64,000 nucleotides of DNA, from NCBI RefSeq assembly GCF_900323545.1, contig NZ_OOHN01000008.1, positions 329,941 through 393,940 of the forward strand. The letters run 5' to 3'. Position 1 is the stretch's first letter, and each line of letters begins with the position of its first letter. The translations under genes and the position numbers were made by a program. This DNA is from Actinomyces sp. Marseille-P3109 (GTDB taxonomy: Bacteria; Actinomycetota; Actinomycetes; Actinomycetales; Actinomycetaceae). Below the pieces are notes generated by a model that saw nothing but the letters and a program-made list of their open reading frames with translations, searched no databases and had not been told where the DNA came from. Positions 46,560-54,687 of the stretch are shown piece by piece.

Positions 46560-46843
46560 GATGTCAGGCTACGCGTCAGATCCGGGCCTGCGGCCGGTGT
46601 TTCACGGGACTTATGTGCTGTCGCCCGGCTCCGGGTACGGGGATGGTGTGTTGTGTCGTGTTGTTTGTTCGTCTTGTGTGGGTTGAGGTTGTGGGATGTA
46701 AGGTGAAGGTGGATGGTTGGTTGGGGTTTTGTTGGTCTTTGGGTGGTTTTTGGGTTTGTCTTCTTCTTGGTGTTCTCGGTGTCCTGTGTCTGTGATGCCC
46801 GTCCTTGGCGGGCGTGTTCGTGCCTGATGTCTGGGGTGCGTGG
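46560..46843. other. G/T-rich strand-biased intergenic region
   Basis: Roughly 46630-46800 is strikingly rich in G and T on the plus strand (C and A on the minus), unlike the flanking coding DNA; words such as TGGTTGG, TTTGGGTGG and TTGTTGG recur. A small hairpin GCCCG-TCCTTGG-CGGGC follows at 46797-46813. No gene is supported. Confidence 0.5.
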
Positions 46844-46896
46844 TGTTTCTCGGACTGGGGGAGTTTTTCTTCCCTTGAGTCGATGGGATAGATCCC

Positions 46897-47181
46897 ATGC
46901 CAGCAGCGAAATACTCGGAGGAGTTCAAGGCGCAGGTCGTGCGTGAAGTCGTCGAGAAGGAACGCACGATAGCGTCAGTGGCCGCCTCATACGACCTTGT
47001 TGCCCAAACGGTAGGTAACTGGGTCGCAAGATACAAGAAGGAGCACGCCACCGACCAGGACTGCAAGAAGGCCTCCGAGTCGACTGAGATAGCGAAACTG
47101 AGAGCGGAGGTCCGTGAGCTGCGTCAGGAGAATGAGTTCCTGAAAAAAGCAGCCGCCTTCTTCGCCAAGGAACGACCGTGA
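46897..47181 (+). CDS. IS3-family transposase OrfA
   Basis: 94 residues: helix-turn-helix (YSEEFKAQVVREVVEKERTI, ASVAASYDLVAQTVGNWV) and a leucine-zipper-like coiled coil (EIAKLRAEVRELRQENEFLKK). Intact. IS3 elements make the full transposase by -1 frameshifting between OrfA and OrfB; the AAAAAAG slippery sequence is represented here by AAAAAAGC near 47146. Confidence 0.85.
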   Translation: MPAAKYSEEFKAQVVREVVEKERTIASVAASYDLVAQTVGNWVARYKKEHATDQDCKKASESTEIAKLRAEVRELRQENEFLKKAAAFFAKERP

Positions 47182-48061
47182 CCGAGCGCTACGAGCTGAT
47201 CAACCGCGAAGAAGGCTCCTACCCATCTCCTTGATTTGCCGGTGGTCCAGGGTATCAAAATCAGGGTACTACTCTTGGCGCGACCGGCCCCAGTCGCAGA
47301 CGGCCGTCAGGCGGGAGGAGCTGGCCATCCTGATTAAGGACGTTTTTGGGGACTCCGATGGTACCTACGGGTATCGGCGAATCCAGGTGATTCTGGAGCG
47401 GCGCGGTGTGCGGGCCGACGGGGCCACGATTCGGTTCATCATGCGTGACCTGGGGCTACAGGCTGCGCAGCCACGGGCGAAAGTCCGAACCACCGTGCCG
47501 GCCCAGGACCTGGATGAGCGGCCGGACCTGTTCAAACGGGACTTCACTGCAGATGAGCCCGGCAAGAAGCTGTGTGGGGATATCACCTATGTCAGGACGT
47601 GGGCTGGGTTTATCTATCTTGCGACCGTTCTGGACTGCTGTACCAAGAAGGTCGTGGGTTATGCGATGGCCGACCGCATGCGTACCTCCCTGGTGTGCCA
47701 GGCCATTGACATGGCGGTCAGGAGATGCCCGATTGACAGGGGCGTGACGATCTTTCATTCGGACCGAGGTAGTCAGTACATGTCTCAAAGATTCCTGGAC
47801 CATCTCAGGTCCTATGGCATTCGTCCCTCGGTGGGGCGTGCGGGGGTGTGCTGGGACAATGCGTGGGCGGAGTCGTTCAATGCCACGCTCAAGAATGAAA
47901 GGGTCCACCGAATGGTGTATCCCACGAAGGATAAGGCGATCAAGGATATTGCCTCGTGGATCGAGCTGACATGCAATCATGTTCGCCTTCACTCAGCCCT
48001 GGGATAGCGCGCCCCGAACGAGGTCGAACGCGATTTCCTGGACTTAACGAAGGCAGCCTGA
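47178..48061 (+). pseudogene. IS3-family transposase OrfB, disrupted
   Basis: rve/DDE integrase reading: GTG 47178 begins TERYELINREEGSYP then stops; the frame is restored by a one-base shift near 47222 (ISLICRWSRVSKSGYYSWRDR, 47231 on). The DDE core is present (DITYVRTWAGFIYLATVLD; FHSDRGSQYMS; Glu in NAWAESFNATLKNERV). A TAG at 48005-48007 replaces the Tyr usual in HSALGY, after which the frame continues RAPNEVERDFLDLTKAA to 48061. Two lesions, so inactive. Confidence 0.85.
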
Positions 48062-48091
48062 AACACAAACAAGCACTGTCCGAAAAACACC

Positions 48092-48283
48092 TGGCAGTCC
48101 AACCAAGGCGTTCCACAAGCGTTTGGCGCTGCTGGAAGTGATCGGCAAAGCGACCTGAACAGGCCGCCCATCACCGAAATCGAGCTCGTCTTGGATGGCG
48201 ACCAACCGTTGACGGTCAACCGTCTTCAGCAACTCAACATCCACCTCTGTGTGAGCAGGCCTAATTATGTTCCTGTAAGGCAC
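48092..48283 (-). pseudogene. Gene fragment cut by the insertion sequence
   Basis: An open frame reading from about 48283 (GTG) to the insertion-sequence edge has coding-like composition (VDVELLKTVDRQRLVAIQ, LDFGDGRPVQVALPITSSS) and a start overlapping the end of the ATPase gene, as expected for the next gene in that operon. It runs directly into the IS right end, and no continuation is seen on the other side. Family not recognised. Confidence 0.4.
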
Positions 48284-49977
48284 AGTCCACGCAACCGATT
48301 GAGAGCAGCGTGTAACTCGTAATGTCGAGGCCTTGCCAAATGACCTGGGTGTCCGTTGAACGGTGACAACCAGTCGAGCCCATCTGTGTCGATGCGGCCC
48401 TCAACTGCGAGTATCAGATCTCTGATGGACATCCGACCGTCGGCGAGTGCCGTGATCCTGTCGAGGGCTCGGGCGATGGCCTGATTCTGTGCTGGGTCGA
48501 CGAGCTGGGACACAGCGCTGAGGTTGATCGTCTCACCCGCGAATAGGATTGTCGTACCTCTCGATTTTGCTGGCTTCTGGTTCACCTCTCGCACTAGGGA
48601 GTTCGGAGTCGGGACCCGGGAGGCCCAATCGTAGGAGAATACTGGAGAACTGGAATTCCTTCCAGCCTCCCAGGCCTCTGGGGCGATCTTGCGTGCCTCG
48701 TTCGTGACGTCGTGCGCTACGTAGTGGTCGAGCGAGATGATCCGATCAGCGGCGCTGAAAAACGCTCCAGAACCCCCGGCCACGAGGATTGTCGAGACTC
48801 CAAGCTCGGTGAATATCGGCTGGACACGGTCCACGAACGGCGTAATGGGCTCCCTGTCCGCTGGGATCATGGTGCGCATAGGTTCGTCTCGGATCATAAA
48901 GTTCGTTGCTGATGTGTCCTCGTCGATTAACAGTGTCGACGCACCAGCATCGATGGCCTCGACTAGGTTCGTAGCTTGAGAGGTCGAACCGCTGGCATTT
49001 GTGGTGCTGAAGGACCGAGTATCGATACCAGAGGGAAGGTTCGAGATAAATGGTGAAATATTGACGCCGGTGACGGCACGGCCGTCCTCGGCTCTGATGC
49101 TGACTGCATCGGCGCGGCTGATAACCCATTCCCGGCCGTCGCCGGCGACATGAGGATAGACGCCGCGTTCGATCGCGCGGAGAAGAGTCGACTTGCCGTG
49201 GTAGCCACCTCCAACGATGATAGTCACGCCTTCAGGGATGCCCATCCCTGCAATCCGTTTTCCACTGGGCAGTTGAAAGTTGACGCGCAGACTATCCGGG
49301 CTGCTGAAAGGAACTGCAACTTTGTCGGACAGGGGGAGGTCCGAGTCTCCAGAACGACGAGGCAGGATTGCACCATCGCCAACAAAGGCGACTAGACCCC
49401 TGGGAGACAGCTGGGATCGCAGCCATTCTTGATCTCGGTGCAGGACCACGTGCTCTCGAAGAGCGCGCTGGTCGAGATTCGCGAACACGAGCGACGCCTC
49501 GGTAACCTTCGGCAAGAGAGAGGTCAGGAGCTTCGAGGCTTTAAGGCCACGGGCTCTGCGTCCCGATGCAGGCAGTCCAACATCGATGCGTGCTTCGATA
49601 CGGTCTGAGGCGATGACGACGCTGGTGCGTTCGAGGATTTCCTGGCCTGGCTGGCCGATGCTGACTAACCCACTATTGCCAGTTCCGGAGGGGGATGGCA
49701 GCACATGGTGGGCGATCTCGGAGAACCGGCGTGTGAGGAAGTCGGCGACCGCTCGCCGTCCGGTCACGTCATTGGTCAGGTCAGCAGGAAGCTTTGCTGT
49801 GTTAGGGTCGAGGATAACTCGCATACGTGATGGTGGAGCGTAGGGATCGACCTGAACGTGGTCAATGGCTAGTTGGATGGTGCCGAGCTGGTAGGTGCCT
49901 ATGAGCTGTTTGTACGAGGCATACCCCCGCCCGTCGATTTGGGTGAGGGTACGCTCGAGGGTCCTGCGATTAGGCAT
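48265..49977 (-). CDS. ABC-class ATPase (PF09818-like)
   Basis: 570 residues matching the 'predicted ATPase of the ABC class' family. Long N-terminal region, then Walker A GGGYHGKST (256-264), an ABC-like signature ASGSTSQA (328-335), Walker B TLLIDEDTSATNFM (about 348-361) and a C-terminal helical part. No membrane segment. The biological role is unknown. Start ATG 49977 overlaps the MFS gene stop by eight bases, so it belongs to the TetR-MFS operon. Codon use and GC are lower than in the flanking core genes. Confidence 0.8.
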   Translation of the reverse strand: MPNRRTLERTLTQIDGRGYASYKQLIGTYQLGTIQLAIDHVQVDPYAPPSRMRVILDPNTAKLPADLTNDVTGRRAVADFLTRRFSEIAHHVLPSPSGTGNSGLVSIGQPGQEILERTSVVIASDRIEARIDVGLPASGRRARGLKASKLLTSLLPKVTEASLVFANLDQRALREHVVLHRDQEWLRSQLSPRGLVAFVGDGAILPRRSGDSDLPLSDKVAVPFSSPDSLRVNFQLPSGKRIAGMGIPEGVTIIVGGGYHGKSTLLRAIERGVYPHVAGDGREWVISRADAVSIRAEDGRAVTGVNISPFISNLPSGIDTRSFSTTNASGSTSQATNLVEAIDAGASTLLIDEDTSATNFMIRDEPMRTMIPADREPITPFVDRVQPIFTELGVSTILVAGGSGAFFSAADRIISLDHYVAHDVTNEARKIAPEAWEAGRNSSSPVFSYDWASRVPTPNSLVREVNQKPAKSRGTTILFAGETINLSAVSQLVDPAQNQAIARALDRITALADGRMSIRDLILAVEGRIDTDGLDWLSPFNGHPGHLARPRHYELHAALNRLRGLCLTGT

Positions 49978-51178
49978 GACTGTCCTCGGGGATAGCGATG
50001 TTCTGGAGGCTGGGCAGCCTAATAAGGGCTACGCCGCCAAGTATTGAAAGCACGACAGCAGCGATTACCATCGCGGTGATGAATCCGGTCTTCTGGACTC
50101 CAAACCCGGTCATTAGCGGTCCGATAGTCAGACCTGCTGCGTATGCGAGGTTGTAGAGCGCGAATGAGCCGCCGAGTGTCGGAGGGGTCGATCGGAATCC
50201 TTGTTCGCTGATGAGTGTGGTGGCCGGGGCGAGCAACATTGCCGACGACAGGCCTAGAATGCCCATGCCGACAGCGACCTGCCAGATGCTGGTCGACCAG
50301 CCGAGAACAAGCAGTGCGGTAACGACGGCCACGATACCGATGCCGATAAGCAGTCGAGGCGATACTGAGGCGACGAATCTGCCCACGATTGGGTTCGCGA
50401 TGATACTCACGAGCGCGGAGACGCCGAAGAGCACGCCGATCGTAGTGCTCGTCGCCTGTGCTCCCAGGTGGCCGGGAAGTACTGGTTGCACCGCAGCGAG
50501 GACCGCGGCCCCGATCGCGATCGCGGCAACGATGGAGGCAGATCCCGGTACCCGAAGCACGGTGAAGGGCCCAGCTGTGTCATCGGTTTGTCGGGGCGAC
50601 CCTGGAATGAAGGCCACTAGCAGGATGAGATCAACGATGGCGACGACCGTTGCCACCAAGAATGGCGAGGCCGGCCCAAACGCGTCAACGAGGAAACCAG
50701 CCAACGGCGGACCGACAAGTACGCCTAGGGTCACGGTGGACATTGCGATACCCATCATCTGACCACGTTTATCAAATCCTGTTGTGGCTGCGATGAGTGA
50801 CAAGGCCGCGACCCATGCGACGCCGCCAGCTATCCCCTGGACGAAGCGGGCGACTAAGAGGAGCCAATAGGGACCGCCGGTGGCAAACAGTAGGGTTGCA
50901 ATCGCTAGAACGATCAGGCCGGTCACGAGCAGACCCTTTGGACCGCGGCGATCGACGAGACGTCCGGCGAAGAGCGTGGCAACCACCATGGCCACCGCAT
51001 ACGAAGCGAAGAGGATACCGGTTGCGGCTTCACCTTGTTCGACGACTGCGGGTAACAGTGGCAGCACCGGGATGGCGAGTCCCTGGAGAAGCATGTCAGT
51101 GAAGAGAATGGCTCCGGCCACAGCGGTGGCGCGAGCTGGAGTCGCACTCGCTGCGCGAGAGGTAGGGGTGGTAGTCAT
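49970..51178 (-). CDS. MFS transporter, drug efflux type
   Basis: 402 residues, 12 predicted membrane helices, with the MFS motif GRLVDRRGPKG between helices 2 and 3 and GIAGGVAWVAALSLI in helix 4/5. Resembles DHA1-type multidrug exporters. Start ATG 51178; the frame continues upstream but overlaps the TetR gene. Directly downstream of a TetR repressor gene (14-base gap), so presumably ligand-induced efflux. Same accessory block as the insertion sequence. Confidence 0.85.
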   Translation of the reverse strand: MTTTPTSRAASATPARATAVAGAILFTDMLLQGLAIPVLPLLPAVVEQGEAATGILFASYAVAMVVATLFAGRLVDRRGPKGLLVTGLIVLAIATLLFATGGPYWLLLVARFVQGIAGGVAWVAALSLIAATTGFDKRGQMMGIAMSTVTLGVLVGPPLAGFLVDAFGPASPFLVATVVAIVDLILLVAFIPGSPRQTDDTAGPFTVLRVPGSASIVAAIAIGAAVLAAVQPVLPGHLGAQATSTTIGVLFGVSALVSIIANPIVGRFVASVSPRLLIGIGIVAVVTALLVLGWSTSIWQVAVGMGILGLSSAMLLAPATTLISEQGFRSTPPTLGGSFALYNLAYAAGLTIGPLMTGFGVQKTGFITAMVIAAVVLSILGGVALIRLPSLQNIAIPEDSHA

Positions 51179-51192
51179 TGAGAAGTGAGTCC

Positions 51193-51789
51193 TTAGGTAT
51201 CGAGCAACCCCCTCACCAGTGCCGCGATAGCGGCGTCGAGTTCGTCGGGTTGCGGAATGTCTTGCGGTCGGTTCACTGCAGTCACGGTGAACCCTTGAAG
51301 AAGTACAAGCACGAGGTTGGCGATCTCTCCCGATGTGGGGAAGGCGCTGTCTCCCTCGGGCTTGGATATGAGGCCTTCGATGCGGTCGTGCCATTCGTCG
51401 AGGGCGCTGTTATGTTCGGAATACTCAAGGGCTTGTGGGGCAACGAGGACTGTCGTTGATGCCAGGGCGCGGAATCGCGCGTCGCCAGTGAGGAGTCGAG
51501 TGAACTCAGTCAGCAGCGCCTTCAGTGCATCGTGGGCCGATGTGTCTGCCGCGCCATTGTCCTGAGCAAACAAACGCTGTCCATAATCGCTCCAGCCCCA
51601 TTCAAGCGCCTCGGTCAGTAGGGCCTGCTTGTCGCGGAAATGGTGGTTCAGTGCGCCGCGCGTGACGCCTGCGCGCTCTGCGACATACTCGAATGTTGCC
51701 CCCCGCCACCCCTTCTCTTCGAAGGATTTTAGTGCTGCTTTCAGCAGCGCGACGCGGGTTTTTGCCGCGTCTTCAGCGGTTCGTCTCAT
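51193..51789 (-). CDS. TetR family regulator
   Basis: 198 residues. N-terminal helix-turn-helix (TRVALLKAALKSFEEKGW, ATFEYVAERAGVTRGALNHHF) of the AcrR/TtgR subgroup, variable C-terminal ligand domain. First gene of the operon with the MFS exporter and ABC-class ATPase; probably represses it. The promoter geometry at 51796-51825 places the transcription start at or next to the ATG, implying a leaderless mRNA. Confidence 0.88.
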   Translation of the reverse strand: MRRTAEDAAKTRVALLKAALKSFEEKGWRGATFEYVAERAGVTRGALNHHFRDKQALLTEALEWGWSDYGQRLFAQDNGAADTSAHDALKALLTEFTRLLTGDARFRALASTTVLVAPQALEYSEHNSALDEWHDRIEGLISKPEGDSAFPTSGEIANLVLVLLQGFTVTAVNRPQDIPQPDELDAAIAALVRGLLDT

Positions 51790-51795
51790 ATATAC

Positions 51796-51825
51796 AAGTT
51801 AGCACGTATCTCAGTTTGGGGTCAA
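51796..51825 (-). promoter_or_regulatory. Promoter of the TetR-MFS-ATPase operon
   Basis: On the minus strand TTGACC and TAACTT separated by 18 bases; the -10 ends six bases before the ATG at 51789. An imperfect symmetry, ATAC...GTAT, overlaps the spacer (51792-51809) and may be the TetR operator. Confidence 0.55.
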
Positions 51826-51899
51826 CAACTCCCAGCCGTTCACGAGGATGCTTCGGTCGTGGGTCGCTGTTGACTCATATGCCCTGCCTCGACGGCTGT

Positions 51900-52225
51900 G
51901 CTCGCGGCGAGTGCTTTAAACCGCCCTCGTGCAGCAGGGTGATGTAGCCCACGATGAAGCTGCGGACCTGGTGTGTCGGGGTACCGGTCTGATCAACGCG
52001 GTCGAGAAGCCTCTCGCTCTAGATCCGCCATCCGAGTTCGAGAGCTTCTTGCAGCAAGTTGGTTCTGCTCTTGAAGTGGCGGTGGACCCAGTCTCGAGTC
52101 ACTCCCGCTGCGGAGTCGCTCTGCTTGTATCTCGCCTCTTGTAAGCCTTCTCGGGCAAACGAGTCCAGTGCTGCGAGCAGGATGTGTGTGCGGGTTGCTC
52201 AGGCCTCTTCCTCGGTATGCCGCAC
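51900..52225 (-). pseudogene. Decayed second TetR-family regulator
   Basis: Translation from GTG 52225 (GAAAGGAGA upstream) gives MRHTEEEA then a stop, then THILLAALDSFAREG, AAGVTRDWVHRHFKSRTNLL and QEALELGWRI then another stop, aligning with the intact TetR at 51193-51789 (MRRTAEDA..., RGALNHHFRDKQALLTEALEWGW). Further down, ERLLDRVDQTG and FIVGYITLLHEGG continue the pattern. A dead paralogue. Confidence 0.7.
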
Positions 52226-52376
52226 CCCAGTTCTCCTTTCTACGCGAGTGAGTGTCGGTACGTCTGGCTAGACCTGGGTGCGTGATGGTCCTACGTCCTG
52301 TAGTGAGGTGACCGGCCGTCGTCGTGATGGGCCAGTGGTGGGAAGACCGCGGGTTGGTGGCGGGCCCGTGCCGTGC

Positions 52377-53249
52377 TCAGGCGAAGACGACGGTGCGGTG
52401 CCCGTTGAGCAGTACCCGGTGCTCGGTGTGCCAGCGCACCGCCTGCGCCAGCACCCGGCGCTCGACGTCCTGGCCCTTGGCCTGGAGCATGGCCACCGGG
52501 TCCTCGTGGCTGGCCCGCGTCACGTCCTGCTCGATGATCGGGCCCTCATCGAGGTCCGCCGTCACGTAGTGCGCCGTCGCCCCGATGAGCTTGACCCCGC
52601 GTTCGTGCGCCTGGGCGTAGGGGCGCGCCCCCTTGAAGGACGGCAGGAACGAGTGGTGGATGTTGATGACGCCCCCGTGCAGTCGCTCGCACAGGGCGGG
52701 GGAGAGGATCTGCATGTAGCGGGCCAGTACCACCAGCTCGACGTCGAGGGAGTCCACCAGCCTCAGCAGCTCGGCCTCGGCGGCCTCCTTGGTCTCCTTG
52801 GTGACCGGAATGTGGTGGAAGGGCACCCCGTAGAACTCGGCGACGTCCCGCAGCGTCTCGTGGTTGCCCACCACGCCGACGACGTCGACCGGCAGCCCCT
52901 GGCTGCGCTCCCTGAAGAGCAGGTCGGTCAGACAGTGCCCCTCCTTGGAGACCATGATGAGGGTGCGCATGGCGCGCCCCACCTCATCGAGGCTCCACTC
53001 CATCGTGTACTCGCCGGCCAACTCGGCCAGATCCTTCTCCAGCTCCTCGCGCGGCACGGTGGTGAGCACCTGGACCCGCATGAAGAACAGACCGGTGGAG
53101 GAGTCCCCGAACTGCTTGGACTCGGTGATGTTCCCACCGCGGCGCGCCAGCGTGCCGGTGACCGCGTGGACGATGCCCGGACGGTCGGGGCAGGACAGGG
53201 ACAGGACCAAGTGGGCGGCGGAGTCGGGTTGCGCCGTGGAGAGAGCCAT
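52377..53249 (-). CDS. purU: Formyltetrahydrofolate deformylase
   Basis: 290 residues. N-terminal ACT domain (LVLSLSCPDRPGIVHAVTGTL, about 12-90) and a C-terminal formyltransferase-like domain with NIHHSFLPSFKGARPY (catalytic Asn/His) and TADLDEGPIIEQD (catalytic Asp). Hydrolyses 10-formyl-THF to formate and THF, balancing one-carbon pools. Single-gene unit next to the zinc-free ribosomal protein cluster; glyA and folD lie a few kilobases further on. Confidence 0.92.
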   Translation of the reverse strand: MALSTAQPDSAAHLVLSLSCPDRPGIVHAVTGTLARRGGNITESKQFGDSSTGLFFMRVQVLTTVPREELEKDLAELAGEYTMEWSLDEVGRAMRTLIMVSKEGHCLTDLLFRERSQGLPVDVVGVVGNHETLRDVAEFYGVPFHHIPVTKETKEAAEAELLRLVDSLDVELVVLARYMQILSPALCERLHGGVINIHHSFLPSFKGARPYAQAHERGVKLIGATAHYVTADLDEGPIIEQDVTRASHEDPVAMLQAKGQDVERRVLAQAVRWHTEHRVLLNGHRTVVFA

Positions 53250-53332
53250 GGTCTCAGCCTAACCGGGACCGGCCTCGGCCGTAGAAACGGCTCAGGTGCC
53301 GGTCCCGGATGGGCGGCGTCTCATGGTCCGGC

Positions 53333-53455
53333 TCAGCCCTGGCGGGCCTTGAGGCGAGGGTTCTTCTTGTTGATGACGTAGGTGTGACCGCGGCGTCGGA
53401 CCACCTTGGACCCCGGCTGCTTGGCCAGGGATCGGATCGAGGCACGAACCTTCAT
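53333..53455 (-). CDS. rpmJ: Ribosomal protein L36, zinc-free paralogue
   Basis: 40 residues: [13 protein letters not shown], then [20 protein letters not shown]. Zinc-binding L36 has Cys/Cys/Cys/His ligands; this copy has no cysteine, the YkgO-like form made when zinc is scarce. GAGAAGGAG precedes ATG 53455. Lies 64 bases downstream of the L31 gene on the same strand. Confidence 0.9.
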   Translation of the reverse strand: MKVRASIRSLAKQPGSKVVRRRGHTYVINKKNPRLKARQG

Positions 53456-53519
53456 GGCTACTCCTTCTCTTTTCTTCCTGTGCTGTGATGCCTGAGCGCG
53501 GGGCGCCCCGCCTGTGCGA

Positions 53520-53771
53520 TTAGCGCTTCCGCTTGCCGTAGCGGCGCTCGAACTTCTCCACCCGGCCGGCTGTGTCCAGGATCTTGCCCTGGCCGGTCCA
53601 GAACGGGTGCGAGGCGCTGGAGACCTCGACGTCGTAGACCGGGTAGGTGTTGCCGTCCTCCCACACGATGGTTTCTGACGACGTCAGGGTCGAACGGGTC
53701 AGGAAGGCGAAGTCGGCGGACTTGTCGCGAAAGACGATGGGTTGGTAGCTGGGGTGGATCCCAGGGCGCAT
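53520..53771 (-). CDS. rpmE2: Ribosomal protein L31 type B, zinc-free
   Basis: 83 residues: [49 protein letters not shown], typical of type B L31, lacking the CxxC zinc motif of type A. AAGGAG lies just before ATG 53771. Part of the zinc-limitation ribosomal set. Confidence 0.92.
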   Translation of the reverse strand: MRPGIHPSYQPIVFRDKSADFAFLTRSTLTSSETIVWEDGNTYPVYDVEVSSASHPFWTGQGKILDTAGRVEKFERRYGKRKR

Positions 53772-53913
53772 ACGAGCTCCTTGGATGGGGGTGAATGTGA
53801 ATGCTGACGTGGTGAACGGGTGCCTGCGGCGGGGCTGCGAGGGGGTGGCTGCAAGTGCGGCGCGCCGTGAGGCTCTGGCGGGAGTGGACTCAAGAGGCCG
53901 CGCCCACGCCCGC

Positions 53914-54219
53914 CTACCAGGAGGACTTGACGATGCCCGGCAGCTCGCCGCGCAGCGCCATCTGGCGGAAGCGCACCCGCGAGGTCCCGGTGACGCGCAG
54001 GTGCCCGCGCGGGCGGCCGTCGACCGCGTCGCGCCGACGCAGGCGGGTGGGGGAGGCGTCCCGGGGCAGCGCGTGCAGTGCCGCCATCGCCTCATCGCGC
54101 TCGGCCCGACTCAGGTGAGGGTTGACCGAGGCCCGCTTGAGCTCGGCCCGGCGCTCGGCGTAGCGCGCCACCACCTGCTGGCGCCGCAGCTCGGCGGCGA
54201 TCTTGGACTTCTTGGCCAT
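53914..54219 (-). CDS. rpsN: Ribosomal protein S14, zinc-free long form
   Basis: 101 residues, no CxxC; the long zinc-independent S14 ([51 protein letters not shown]). Its ATG overlaps the L33 stop by one base (TGATG). About 140 bases of non-coding DNA separate it from the L31 gene. Confidence 0.93.
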   Translation of the reverse strand: MAKKSKIAAELRRQQVVARYAERRAELKRASVNPHLSRAERDEAMAALHALPRDASPTRLRRRDAVDGRPRGHLRVTGTSRVRFRQMALRGELPGIVKSSW

Positions 54220-54395
54220 CAGCGCGACTCCTTGTACTCCACGTGCCGGCGCACCACCGGATCGAACTTGCGCAGCACCAGACGGTCGGGGGTGTTGCGG
54301 CGGTTTTTGCGCGTCACGTAGGTGTGGCCCGTGCCCGCGGTGGAGACCATCTTGATGATCGGCCGCAGGTCCTTGCCTCCCTTGGCACCGCTCAT
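54219..54395 (-). CDS. rpmG: Ribosomal protein L33, zinc-free paralogue
   Basis: 58 residues: [40 protein letters not shown]. Zinc-binding L33 has two CxxC pairs; none is present here. Its start overlaps the L28 stop by four bases and its stop overlaps the S14 start, so L28-L33-S14 is a tight operon. Confidence 0.93.
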   Translation of the reverse strand: MSGAKGGKDLRPIIKMVSTAGTGHTYVTRKNRRNTPDRLVLRKFDPVVRRHVEYKESR

Positions 54396-54631
54396 GACAG
54401 CTTCTCCCCTCGGGCGAGCATCTGGGCCACGACGACGTCGATGCCCAGCTTGTCGATCGTACGGATGCCCTTGGCGGACACCGTCAGGCGCACGGTGCGC
54501 CCCAGCGACGGCACCCAGTAGCGCTTGCGCTGCAGATTGGGGTCCCAGCGCCGAGACGTGCGCTTGTGCGAGTGGGAGACGGACCGGCCGAAGACCGGCC
54601 GGGCTCCCGTGACTTGGCAGTAGGTGGTCAT
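54392..54631 (-). CDS. rpmB: Ribosomal protein L28, zinc-free paralogue
   Basis: 79 residues: [40 protein letters not shown]. The zinc form in actinobacteria has two CxxC motifs; here only Cys5 is left and the second pair is replaced by Ser/Lys (TVSAKGI). First gene of the operon, with the Zur-like box 14 bases upstream. Start ATG 54631; an in-frame start three codons upstream is less likely. Confidence 0.93.
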   Translation of the reverse strand: MTTYCQVTGARPVFGRSVSHSHKRTSRRWDPNLQRKRYWVPSLGRTVRLTVSAKGIRTIDKLGIDVVVAQMLARGEKLS

Positions 54632-54644
54632 GACAAGCATGATA

Positions 54645-54659
54645 TAAGAATGATTCTCA
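54645..54659. promoter_or_regulatory. Zur-like box in the divergent region
   Basis: TAAGAATGATTCTCA is a near-perfect palindrome (6 of 7 pairs around the central G) resembling actinobacterial Zur sites of the TGAAAATGATTTTCA kind. It lies in the 56-base gap between rpmB and the CobW-like gene and could control both. A Fur-family relative binding here is an alternative. Confidence 0.7.
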
Positions 54660-54687
54660 GTTTCGTCAACTCTTCTGGAGGCCCCTC

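Larger units (their letters stand above)
46844..48089 (+). mobile_element. IS3-family insertion sequence, decayed
   Basis: Contains the two-frame IS3 transposase layout and imperfect terminal inverted repeats: left TGTTTCTCGGACTG (46844) and right CAGTGTCCGAAAAACA (ending 48089), 12 of 14 matching at the tips, with TG...CA ends. Length about 1,246 bases. No target duplication is apparent. OrfB has a frameshift and a nonsense codon, so the element is probably immobile on its own. Confidence 0.8.

Noticed and set aside
46838..48095. Target-site duplication flanking the insertion sequence
   Set aside because: The 3-4 bases beside the two ends do not match whichever end positions are used.
51920..52144. 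Plus-strand small gene opposite the TetR remnant
   Set aside because: The minus strand aligns to a TetR protein; the plus frame has no ribosome site or similarity.
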